A stretch of 64,000 nt of DNA. Origin: Arcuatula senhousia. Its lineage: Eukaryota; Mollusca; Bivalvia; Mytilida; Mytilidae. Both the position numbers and the translations under genes were made by a program. The notes under the pieces are model-generated. The model had not been told where the DNA came from, searched no databases, and was given only the letters and a program-made list of their open reading frames with translations. The stretch covers positions 219,001 to 283,000 of the forward strand of contig OZ020305.1 of NCBI GenBank assembly GCA_963971305.1, written 5' to 3'. Each line of letters starts with the position of its first letter. Position 1 is the first letter of the stretch. This document shows, piece by piece, positions 9,575-21,300 of the stretch.

Positions 9575-12500
9575 GATTTAAATAGGTGGCAACTACTGTG
9601 TAGGTTTAAATAGGTGGCAACTACTGTGTAGATTTGAATAGGTGGCAGATACTGTATAGATTTAAATAGGTGGCAACTACTGTGTAGATTTGAATAGGTG
9701 GCAACTACTGTTTAGATTTGAATAGGTGGCAACTACTGTGTAGATTTGAATAGGTGGCAGATACTGTGTAGATTTGAATAAGTGGTAACTACTGTGTAGA
9801 TTTGAATAGGTGGCAGACACTGTGTAGATTTGAATCGGTGGCAACTACTTTGTAGATTTGAATAGGTGGCAGATACTGTGTAGATTTGAATACGTGGCAG
9901 ATACTGTGTAGATAAGAATAGGTGGCAACTACTGTGTAGATTTGAATAGGTGGCAAATACTGTGTAAATTTGAATAGGTGGCAGACACTGTGTAGATTTG
10001 AATAGGTGGCAGATACTGTGTAGATTTGAATAGGTGGCAACTACTGTGTAGATTTGAATAGGTGGCAAATACTGTGTAGATTTGAATAGGTGGCAACTAC
10101 TGTGTAGATTTGAATAGGTGGCAGATACTGTGTAGATTTGAATACGTGGCAGATACTGTGTAGAAAAGAATAGGTGGCAACTACTGTGTAGATTTGAATA
10201 GGTGGCAAATACTGTGTAAATTTGAATAGGTGGCAGATACTGTATAGATTTAAATAGGTGGCAACTACTGTGTAGATTTGAATAGGTGGCAACTACTGTG
10301 TAGATTTAAATAGGTGGCAACTACTGTGTAGATTGGAATAGGTGGCAGATACTGTGTAGATTTGAATAGGTGGCAGATACTGTGTAGATTTGAATAGGTG
10401 GCAGATACTGTGTAGATTTAAATAGGTGGCAAATACTGTGTAGATAAGAATAGGTGGCAACTACTGTGTAGATTTGAATAGGTGGCAAATACTGTGTAGA
10501 TTTAAATAGGTGGCAACTACTGTGTAGATTTGAATAGGTGGCAGATACTGTGTAAATTTGAATAGGTGGCAGATAATGTGTAGATAAGAATAAGTGGCAA
10601 CTACTGTGTAGATTTGAATAGGTGGCAAATACTGTGTAGATTTGAATAGGTGGCAGACACTGTAGATTTGAATAGGTGGCAGATACTGTATAGATTTGAA
10701 TAGGTGACAACTACTCTGTAGATTTGAATAGGTGGCAACTACTGTATAGATTAAAATAGGTGGCAACTACTCTGTAGATTTGAATAGGTGGCAACTACTG
10801 TGTAGATTTGAATAGGTGGCAGATACTGTGTAGATTTGAATAGGTGGCAACTACTGTGTAGATTTGAATAGGTGGCAACTACTGTGTAGATTTGAATAGG
10901 TGGCAACTACTGTGTAGATTTGAATAGGTGGCAGATACTGTGTGTAGATAAGAATAGGTGGCAACTACTGTGTAGATTTGAATAGGTGGCAGATACTGTG
11001 AAGATTTGAATAGGTGGCAAATACTGTGTAGATTTGAATAGGTGGCAAATACTGTGTAGATTTGAATAGGTGGCAAATACTGTGTAGATTTGAATAGGTG
11101 GCAGATATTGTGTAGATTTGAATAAGTGGTAACTACTTTGTAGATTTTAATAGGTGGCAACTACTGTGTAGATTTGAATAGGTGGCAACTACTGTGTTGA
11201 TTTGAATAGGTGGCAGATACTGTGTAGATTTGAATACGTGGCAGATACTGTGTAGATAAGAATAGGTGGCAAGTACTGTGTAGATTTGAATAGGTGGCAA
11301 ATACTGTGTAAATTTGAATAGGTGGCATACACTGTGTAGATTTGAATACGTGGCAGATACTGTATAGATTTAAATAGGTGGCAGCTTCTGTGTAGATTTG
11401 AATAGGTGGCAACTACTGTGTAGATTTGAATAGGTGGCAAATACTGTGTAGATTTGAATAGATGGCAACTACTGTGTAGATTTGTATAGGTGGCAGACAC
11501 TGTTGATTTAAATAGGTGGCAACTACTGTATAGATTTAAATAGGTGGCAGATACTGTGTAGATTTGAATAGGTGGCAACTACTGTGTAGATTTGAATAGG
11601 TGGCAGATACTGTGTAGATTTGAATAGGTGGCAAATACTGTGTAGATTTGAATAGGTGGCAAATACTGTGTAGATTTGAATAGGTGGCAAATACTGTGTA
11701 GATTTGAATAGGTGGCAAATACTGTGTAGATAATAATAGGTGGCAACTACTGTGTAGATTTGGGTAGGTGGCAAATACTGTGTAGATTTAAATAGGTGGC
11801 AACTACTGTGTAGATTTGAATAGGTGGCAGATACTGTGTAAATTTGAATAGGTGGCAGATAATGTGTAGATAAGAATAAGTGGCAACTACTGTGTAGATT
11901 TGAATAGGTGGCAAATACTGTGTAGATTTGAATAGGTGGCAGACACTGTAGATTTGAATAGGTGGCAGATACTGTATAGATTTAAATAGGTGGCAACTAC
12001 TGTGTAGATTTGAATAGGTGGCAACTACTGTGTAGATTTGAATAGGTGGCAGATACTGTGTAGATTTGAATAGGTGGCAACTACTGTGTAGATTTAAATA
12101 GGAGGCAACTACTGTGTAGATTTGAATAGGTGGCAACTACTGTGTAGATTTGAATAAGTGGCATATACTGTGTAGATTTGAATAGGTGGCAGATACTGTG
12201 TAGATAAGAATAGGTGGCAACTACTGTGTAGATTTGAATAGGTGGCAACTACTGTGTAGATTTGAGTAGGTGGTAGATACTGTGTAGATTTGAATAGGTG
12301 GCATATACTGTGTAGATTTGAATAGGTGGCAACTACTTTGTAGATTTGAATAGGTTGAAGATACTTTGTAGATTTTAATAGGTGGCAGATACTGTGTAGA
12401 TTTAAATGGGTGGTAATTGTTGTTGAGATTTAAATGGGTGGTAATTGCTGTTTAGGTTTGAATAGGTGGCAACTACTGTGTAGATTTGAATAGGTGGCAG

Positions 12501-14950
12501 ATACTGTGTAGATTTGAATAGGTGGCAGATACTGTGTAGATAAGAATATGTGGCAACTACTGTGTAGATTTGAATAGGTGGCAAATACTGTGTAGATTTG
12601 AATAGGTGGCAAATACTGTGTAGATAATAATAGGTGGCAACTACTGTGTAGATTTGAATAGGTGGCAAATACTGTGTAGATTTAAATAGGATGCAGATAC
12701 TGTGTAGATAAGAATAGGTGGCAACTACTTTGTAGATTTGAATAGGTGGCAAATACTGTGTAGATTTGAATAGGTGGCAGACACTGTAGATTTGAATAGG
12801 TGACAGATACTGTATAGATTTAAATAAGTGGCAACTACTGTGTAGATTTGAATAGGTGGCAACTACTGTGTAGATTTGAATAGGTGGCAGATACTGTGTA
12901 GATTTGAATAGGTGGCAACTACTGTGTAGATTTGAATAGGTGGCAAATACTGTGTAGATTTGAATAGGTGGCAAATACTGTGTAGATTTGAATAGGTGGC
13001 AGATACTGTGTAGATTTGAATAGGTGGCACTTACTGTGTAGATTTGAGTAGGTGGCAACTACTGTGTAGATTTTAATAGGTGGCAGATACTGTGTAGATT
13101 TGAATAGGTGGCAAATACTGTGTAGATTTGAATAGGTGGCAAATACTGTGTAGATTTGAATAGGTGGCAAATACTGTGTAGATAATAATAGGTGGCATTT
13201 ACTGTGTAGATTTGAGTAGGTGGCAAATACTGTGTAGATTTAAATAGGTGGCAACTACTGTGTAGATTTGAATAGGTGGCAAATACTGTGTAAATTTGAA
13301 TAGGTGGCAGATAATGTGTAGATAAGAATAAGTGGCAACTACTGTGTAGATTTGAATAGGTGGCAAATACTGTGTAGATTTGAATAGGTGGCAGACACTG
13401 TAGATTTGAATAGGTGGCAGATACTGTATAGATTTAAATAGGTGGCAACTACTCTGTAGATTTGAATAGGTGGCAACTACTGTGTAGATTTGAATAGGTG
13501 GCAGATACTGTGTAGATTTGAATAGGTGGCAACTACTGTGTAGATTTGAATAGGTGGCAACTACTGTGTAGATTTGAATAGGTGGCAACTACTGTGTAGA
13601 TTTGAATAAGTGGCATATACTGTGTAGATTTGAATAGGTGGCAGATACTGTGTAGATAAGAATAGGTGGCAACTACTCTGTAGATTTGAATAGGTGGCAA
13701 CTACTGTGTAGATTTGAATAGGTGGCAAATACTGTGTAGATTTGAATAGGTGGCAGATTTGTAGATTTGAATAGGTGGCAACTACTGTGTAGATTTGAGT
13801 AGGTGGTAGATACTGTGTAGATTTAAATAGGTGGCATATACTGTGTAGATTTGAATAGGTGGCAACTACTGTGTAGATTTGAATAGGTTGCAGATACTTT
13901 GTAGATTTTAATAGGTGGCAGATACTGTGTAGATTTAAATGGGTGGTAATTGTTGTTGAGATTTAAATGGGTGGTAATTGCTGTTTAGGTTTGAATAGGT
14001 GGCAACTACTGTGTAGATTTGAATAGGTGGCAGATACTGTGTAGATTTGAATAGGTGGCAGATACTGTGTAGATAAGAATATGTGGCAACTACTGTGTAG
14101 ATTTGAATAGGTGGCAAATACTGTGTAGATTTGAATAGGTGGCAAATACTGTGTAGATAATAATAGGTGGCAACTACTGTGTAGATTTGAATAGGTGACA
14201 AATACTATGTAGATTTAAATAGGATGCAGATACTGTGTAGATAAGAATAGGTGGCAACTACTTTGTAGATTTGAATAGGTGGCAAATACTGTGTAGATTT
14301 GAATAGGTGGCAGACACTGTAGATTTGAATAGGTGGCAGATACTGTATAGATTTAAATAAGTGGCAACTACTGTGTAGATTTGAATAGGTGGCAACTACT
14401 GTGTAGATTTTAATAGGTGGCAGATACTGTGTAGATTTGAATAGGTGGCAACTACTGTGTAGATTTGAATAGGTGGCAAATACTGTGTAGATTTGAATAG
14501 GTGGCACTTACTGTGTAGATTTGAGTAGGTGGCAGATACTGTGTAGATTTGAATAGGTGGCATATACTGTGTAGATTTGAATAGGTGGCAACTACTGTGT
14601 AGACTTGAATAGGTGGCAGATACTGTGTAGATTTGAATAGGTGGCAAATACTGTGTAGATTTAAATGGGTGGTAATTGCTGTTTAGTTTAAATGGGTGGT
14701 AATTGCTGTTTAGATTTAAATAGATTGCGAGTACTGTGTAATTTTGAATATGTTGCAACTACTGAGTAGATTTGAATAGGTTGTAACAACTGTAACGATT
14801 TAAATAGGTGGCAAGTACTGTGCAGATTTGAATAGGAAGCAACTACTATAACGATATAAATATGTCGCAAATATTGTGTAGATTTGAAAAGGTGGTAACA
14901 AATGTATAGATTTGAATAGGTGGTAACAATTTTGTTGATTGTAGTGTTTA
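9575..14950. repeat. 28-bp minisatellite, about 190 copies
   Basis: The consensus unit on the plus strand is GTAGATTTGAATAGG plus TGGCAACTACTGT (28 bp). Variants cluster at two spots: TTTGAATAGG against TAAGAATAGG or TAATAATAGG, and CAACTAC against CAGATAC, CAAATAC or CATATAC. There is a higher-order layer: a segment at 12401 with GGGTGGTAATTG variants recurs at 13934 (offset 1533), and another around 11747 recurs at 13199 (offset 1452). Because 28 is not a multiple of 3, the minus strand cycles through all three frames every 84 bp and is largely free of stops, giving long meaningless open frames with a 28-residue period (MPPIQIYTVV, ATYSNLHSIC, HLFKSTQYL). Copies decay from about 14700 on. 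It lies between the 3' ends of two convergent genes. Confidence 0.97.
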
Positions 14951-15107
14951 CAATCATACTTCACTAAAGACTAATACGAAAAGAGTCAACACAAAGATTT
15001 TTTTCCACACATAATGTCTGTGTTTTATATATGGACCATCTTAATGAAAATATAACAAACTCAAAGATTGTTATTTAAGGTACAAAATTACATTACATAG
15101 ATATATA

Positions 15108-15113
15108 TTTTAT
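15108..15113 (-). promoter_or_regulatory. Candidate poly(A) signal of the dioxygenase gene
   Basis: AATAAA on the minus strand, about 270 bp after the stop codon at 15382. It is the first such hexamer noticed downstream of the stop. Confidence 0.4.
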
Positions 15114-15381
15114 TAAAAAGATATTTAATATATAATATTGCATTTTATATCATTGAAAGGTATGTAATTGTAACTCTCTTTATACTCCCATTACATCAAT
15201 TTGACATTTGAATAATGCAAGTTGAGTTTACTTGTAACGTTCCTATATCAATTAATGCCATGGGTTTTTTAAGGGCCTATTTCATGTGTATTGGGACTTC
15301 CTGATTATAATTTGGTACTGTAGAAGTGTAGAAGCGCTGGAGTAGAAAATGTTTAGCACACTATGAGTTTCATATTGCAGT

Positions 15382-18300
15382 TTAATATCCATATGTGAAA
15401 GTACAAATGTCGTTCCCAACAGGTAGTATAGGTGTAGGATCTCCCAAAGCGTTGGTGAGAGTTTTCAGTCTGCTTACATAATCATCCATCGGAATGTAAC
15501 AGGACTGAAAAATGAAGATAAAAGTCTTGTCTAATGTGTGCAGTGCTTTTTACATGAAAATATTTATCTTCACAGAAAAAATAGCTACGGATGTAATACG
15601 GATGGTTTTCATTTCATCCGTAAATCATCCATTTTTTTCATCCGTAAAACGGTTATTTCATGTACGTCTGAATTTTATCCGTAATTAACTATCCGTAAAA
15701 CGGATGAACATTTACAAATAAATATCATTCCATCCGTTTTTCATTCGTAGGTCAAACCACCCGTAAAACATCCTTATTTCATCTGTTTTTCATCAGTATC
15801 ATAAAAATACCATTTTCACAGAAAAATTTCCCTAAACGTCTCTAAAATTATTTGTTATGACTTCAATTATTTGGAAACAAAAATACAGGGTACTTTAAAT
15901 GATACGGATAAATTCCATCCGTACATCATCCGTATTACGGATGATTAATATACGAATGAAAAACGTCCTGGTCCTATTTTTTCCGTATTAATCCGTACAT
16001 TTACTCATGAATTACAGATGGTTTACGGATGTTTTCATCCGTAGCTATTTTTCCCGTTTAATACTCTAAGTTTTCTGTACTTTGTAAAAATTTGTATTTT
16101 AAAACGGTATTGCAAATCATAAGATCAATCTAATTCAATCGTTCGTGCATATCATAAGACGGTTCTAATCAAAAAGACGTAGCTTAAATTGTTATTTCTA
16201 AATTATTCAAATTCAATTCAAAACTTGTGCTCGGATTCTACTGTTTTTAACTTTAACAATCTGGATGGCAGTTGTTAAAGGAACATGTAAATGCCATCGA
16301 ATTTTATCTGAACAATGATTCACCTGCAAGTGTCTTACTCCATCGTTGGCTATGAAACTATTACGACCATGAAGCATTCTTCTGTTATTAAAAACTATAA
16401 TTTCTCCTTCGTGTAAACGGTGTTGTACCTGGAAGAAAGTATTAAACAGAAAGGAAATTCAAATGGAAACATCGCATTTTTGTAGATAGTTACCTTATTT
16501 CGGTCTCTCAAATAAGTACAGATGTGGGTGAGCAGTAGAAGTTTTGTTTTGCCAATAACCGGATTTTATGTTAACCAATTTATTGTCGGAACTGTTAACC
16601 TTTCCAGAGGACCTGTTGATCATAGGTGCACGTTATTGGTTATTGTTAAAATGTGTTGTGAGTTTGTTCGTTTATTAGTTTTCTTGTATGTCCTTTTTTG
16701 TATTTCTGTTACATTCAGTGTCTTCTTATCTTCTCGAACTGTTTTCAGGATTTTGGATGACTCTTTTAGTATATTTGTTTGCTCAGCTATTTGAAAAATG
16801 CCTTTGTTTTCGTTAAATATATTTAAATGTCTAAAAAAAATTATGTCATTTATTGTTAAGAACATAACCCTCTTGTGTCAGGGATATACTTACGAAAGTG
16901 GAAGAGTTGCGGATGGCATTCGCAAACTTTAAGTAAGCCGAATAGTATGGAATAACTTCCTCCTTTAATGAAAAATTACCGACACATGTCATTTGTTAAA
17001 TTAGGTAAACTTCGTTAAACATGAAAAATTACTTTAAGATAACAATGAAACAAGTGAAAAGGAAACAAAATATATTCCTCAATTTGTGTTGTCCTTTTAC
17101 AAATAAAATGAAAATGTTGAAGATTGTATTTCTTTGGTCTATATAGATGATATGATATAACATACCTTTTCAACAAACAAAGGACATTCAAATGGTGAAG
17201 ACCAGCTCACACTTACTATCTGTTTAAGCAAAAAAGGATTAATAGTTGGTAAAATTAAGGAAAGAACAATGATAAGTTGTAATTGAATATGCTTTGATTT
17301 GAGTGAATATTGAAACTTGAATATTTGACATCTTAAAATGTCATTCTAATTTCTTCTCAACAGTGAAAAGAAGAAAAATGTTCCGACAAGGCTAATGGCA
17401 AATATTTAATGCATTAAGTAATAGAAGGAAGTAGTATAATTAAAAAGGGACGATTTGGGCATACAAAAACACTTCAAAACAAGAATCATTTTATACCTGT
17501 CTCTGAACAATTAAATTTCTTGAATATTTTTTTTTTATTTTGTAATTCCTTGAAGCGTAAGATCGCAATTGAAAATAGAGATTTGGCGCCGTAAAACCTA
17601 GCTTAACTTCGATTCTTTTGATATGCATGTACCAAGTCGTGACCATTGGGATCTTCAATTCATCTGGCCTGTCTTTGTCTTGTTTTAGTATAAAGTAAAT
17701 ATTCATTAATAATTTGTATTGATATTTTACAATCAAAGCAACATAACTTATGAAACAAATATACAAATTATTAGCAAGATTTGGAAACAAGACTTCATCA
17801 TATATAAACCGATCTTGTCTTGTTTTTTGATTCACATAAACTAAATGCTGTTTTTATCAACTCAGTATTAATGATAAGAAGTAAACTATAAAATCACCTC
17901 GTTTCTTTCGTTAATTTCAATATGACGCCTTTTACATTTGTGGTCAACTGGCACTTTCCTGCAAACAAGATTTCATTTTTTGAATATTTTAAAGGGAAAA
18001 AATAAGCATAAGGAAATTGGAGACTCAAATAAAATAGGTAAGAACAAGGTACAACTGAAATCAACACAAGCAAGACATAAAAAAACAAAAGTAAGCTAGT
18101 GATTGGTTCAGGGTAGATCAAGTCCTGTAAGAAAAAACATCTCATACAAAATTGTCAAATAAACCCCAAATCCTGTTTTCTTTTGAGAGATAGGCACGCC
18201 TGAGAGATAGATCTGTAACAATAGATGCATACAGTAAGAAGCAGAGGTACCAATGGGGCATCCGAATGTCGAAATTCCGAAAGGGCAGAGACAAAACCAG

Positions 18301-21300
18301 TCAACACCAACAAGAACGGGACAAAATTAGACAACATGTTTAACATGGAAACACAAAATAACTGAATATCAACCAACACCACAAACTCCAGTCGAAATAC
18401 AAATGACAACAAAGTTCCAGACAATAAATTTTGCTACGCCTGACGCGCGTTTCGTCTACTCAAGACTCATCAGAGGCGCTCTACCAAAAATATTGAAAAA
18501 TCCAAACACTATATGATTATGAAGAGCATATAACAGTAAAACCAAAACTACCAAATTGGGGAACCAAATTAATACTAAGATGATCAACCTATGTCTGCGG
18601 TAGGAAAACCTTTAGGGTTTAGACAATTTTGAAATTTAAACGGATAATTTAAAGCTTTGATGTATTCTCCAACACAAAAGTGTTGATGCCGGAGCGGGCT
18701 AACCTCGGGGAATTAAAACTCCACCAGCAGTGCTAACCTTCACGTGTGTTCGAAATACAAATGACAACAAAGTTCCAGACAATAAATTTTGCTACGCCTG
18801 ACACGCGTTTCGTCTATTCAAGACTCATCAGAGGCGCTCTACCAAAAATATTGAAAAAGCCAAACACTATATGATTATGAAGAGCATATAACAGTAAAAC
18901 CAAAACTACCAAATTGGGGAACCAAATTAACGAGAGTTACTCAGGTGCTCCGTGCAGTTCCTGCTTGCTATAGCACACCCGTCGCGTTGCCAATTCAGTG
19001 TGTCAAATCTGGTAAAAGAAGCCAAAACAAACAATCGAGGAGCAATATAACCCTGTGTGAGCAATTTTCGTGTTAGACGTGACGCTCTGCTAAGGATATC
19101 GACGTAATTCCCGCACGCTCTGGAGTAACGTGTTGTTGCTACACAAGAAGGTAAAGTTGACGATTGGTAAGTTGAAGTCATCACGTTTGTCATAAAGCTT
19201 TGTTGAAAGTTTTCCTTGTGAGTCAATTTCAAGATGTAGATCTAAATATGAGGCAGACTTTCTAGAATCCGTAGTGTCCTTAATCTCAAGTTCCTGAGGA
19301 TATATAATATGGAAAAAGACACCAAATCGAGAATCGTTCAGTGAAAGGACGTCAGCAATATAACGAAAAAAGAGAGAGCAAGTCTTTGATCTTTTTTTTT
19401 GTTTTAGAAGTGATTGTAAGAAGTCTGCTTCATATAAATGACGAAACAAATCAGCAAGCAAAGGTGCACAATTAGTGCCCATTGGAATCCCTATTGTTTG
19501 CTGAAAAACACGTCCACCAAACTGACAAATATGTTGTCAATAAGAAAGTTAAGAATATCGATTATTTGGTCTTCTGTAAATTTGTTCTTTTTCTTAGAAT
19601 CATTGATGACAAAGTAAGTCTTGGTATAATCGACTAACAGATATTTGTAAATGCGTTTTTCATTCTTTTTTAAAAAGCTGTGTTTAATCAGTTGTGCCAA
19701 TCGCAATTTCAATTGTTCATATGGAATAGAAGTGTAAAGTGTAGAGAAATCAAATGTTTTGATGCTGTTACAAAATGAATCTGATTTAGAGTTAAGAATC
19801 TCCATCAGTTCTTTCGAATTCTTCAGGATCAACATTTGATTGACACCTTTTCTAGAATAACAAGATTGCTACGCGTAGCCATGTGTCCCCCTCCGCCGCA
19901 TATAAGTTGTGTGGTATGTCAATTCAAGCGATATAATCTTTAAGAAACGATATTTTGAAAATTTCAAATATGGGATGATCACCAACTAATAGTACCCTAT
20001 CAGTGTGTAAAGTTTCATTATTGGTATCTACAAAAGTCTCCAATAGGTCGAAGATGTAACATGTTACATACATCTTCGACCTAATGGCGACTTTTGTAGA
20101 TACCAATGAGCTGAAAGTTTCAGCAAGCAACAGCTTTACTCTGTCTGCAAAAATTTTCATTCTTTTGGCCAAAAGCATGAAAACACAAAGTTTTTTTTTC
20201 CTTTAAAGGACTATAACCCCTAAAAGGGTCATCTGACATCTTTGATCCAATGGATACTTAATAGAGTTCAATGATCTGAAGGTTTAAGCAAACAACAGCT
20301 TTTCTCTATCTGCAATAGTTTCATTCTATAGAGCAAATACATGAAAAAAAACGCTATTTTTACCTTTAAAGGGCCATTATCCTAAAAGATGTCATCTGAC
20401 AGCATCGACCCAATGGAGACCTTTGTAGCGCTTTTGATTCTGAAGGAGGAAAGTTGCTTAAGAGTTTCTCTATCTCTTATACCTTTTGATTTACAAGCCT
20501 AAAATTGTAGTCTGACCCCATTGGTCTATTTTTAGCAACAACTGCATGGTTTCTTTGTTTTGACGGATTAAAAATCGAAACACAACTTTTGTGCAGGACA
20601 TCCTTAGGATCACTCATATCAAGTTTCAATTATGCTAAGTAATTTCTGAAGAGAATATTTTTTTTAAAAATTGTTTATAGAGGACAGAAGGCAGATGGAT
20701 ACGGAGGCTCACCTGGACCGAAATAGAATTTGATTGTGTCCCTTGACAGTTTCTTATAGTAACACATTTAATTTAAATGGATATTTTAATGTTGACAGTA
20801 AAAAATAATTTTCTCAAGGAAAACTTACAAGAAAGCTCTATGACAAACATGATGTCTTCAACTATCCAATCGCCATTTTTTTCTTCTTGTGTAGCAACAT
20901 TACGTCCACTTCAGCTCATAGAGTTTTCGTATCACAATTGATTCGTAACTCCAGAACTTGTGGGAATCACATCGATTTCCTTAGCTTAGCGTCACGTTTG
21001 ACACAGAAACTTCTAATACAGGGTTATGTTGCTCCACGGTTGCTGTCTTCACTCAAGAAATTTTACGGTAGACACCATGCATTCATAACAAATATGGGAT
21101 TTCTATTTCTCAAATGAGTGCAGATGTTGGTTAGTCGTAGAATTTTGTTTTGTCTTCCTTTACCAGATTTGAAATAAGCAACACGACGGGTATGCTCTAG
21201 CAGGCAGGAACCACTTACTCTTCCGGAGCACATGAGTTCACTCTTGTTACGACTTGAGTTCGCGTTGTTGATTTCCGTTCGGTTGATTTTGTGTATTGTG

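Larger units (their letters stand above)
18395..18929 (-). mobile_element. Hammerhead retrozyme (family A), about 1.5-unit dimer
   Basis: Two copies of GACAACAAAGTTCCAGAC followed by a hammerhead motif lie 358 bp apart. The body contains GGAATTAAAACTCCACCAGC and TAACCTTCACGTGTG. Two direct ribozymes framing one full unit is the layout expected of a small circular-RNA retrozyme. It interrupts the 3' untranslated part of the Penelope-like copy. The same unit is present in opposite orientation at 33975-34450. Confidence 0.85.
18173..19870 (-). mobile_element. Penelope-like element, family A, 5'-truncated, with nested retrozyme
   Basis: Minus strand. The RT starts near 19870 (GVNQMLILKNSKEL) and runs to about 18940; the 3' untranslated part is split by the hammerhead repeat dimer at 18395-18929 and continues to 18173. 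RT blocks: FDFSTLYTSIPYEQLK, MGTNCAPLLADLF, then YIADVLSLND (the YxDD box reads YIAD, so the first catalytic aspartate is lost), ELEIKDTTDSRKSASYLDLH and KLYDKRDDFNLP. Frames change at about 19485 and 19100. The 3' part is the same sequence as the abundant dispersed repeat R2. Dead copy. Confidence 0.85.

Noticed and set aside
9575..14950. CRISPR array
   Set aside because: Units are contiguous with no unique spacers and the context is eukaryotic; it is a minisatellite.
9733..14957. Many minus-strand open frames of 60-218 codons with PPIQIYTVV-type repeats
   Set aside because: They arise from a 28-bp minisatellite whose reverse strand has few stops. All three frames are open, there is no start context, and the frame changes with each indel.
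17894..18145. Open frame overlapping the 61-bp dioxygenase exon with an extra upstream acceptor at about 18139
   Set aside because: The 61-bp exon 17898-17958 joins its neighbours in phase and matches the family; the longer version adds a hydrophobic stretch foreign to the family and breaks the phase.
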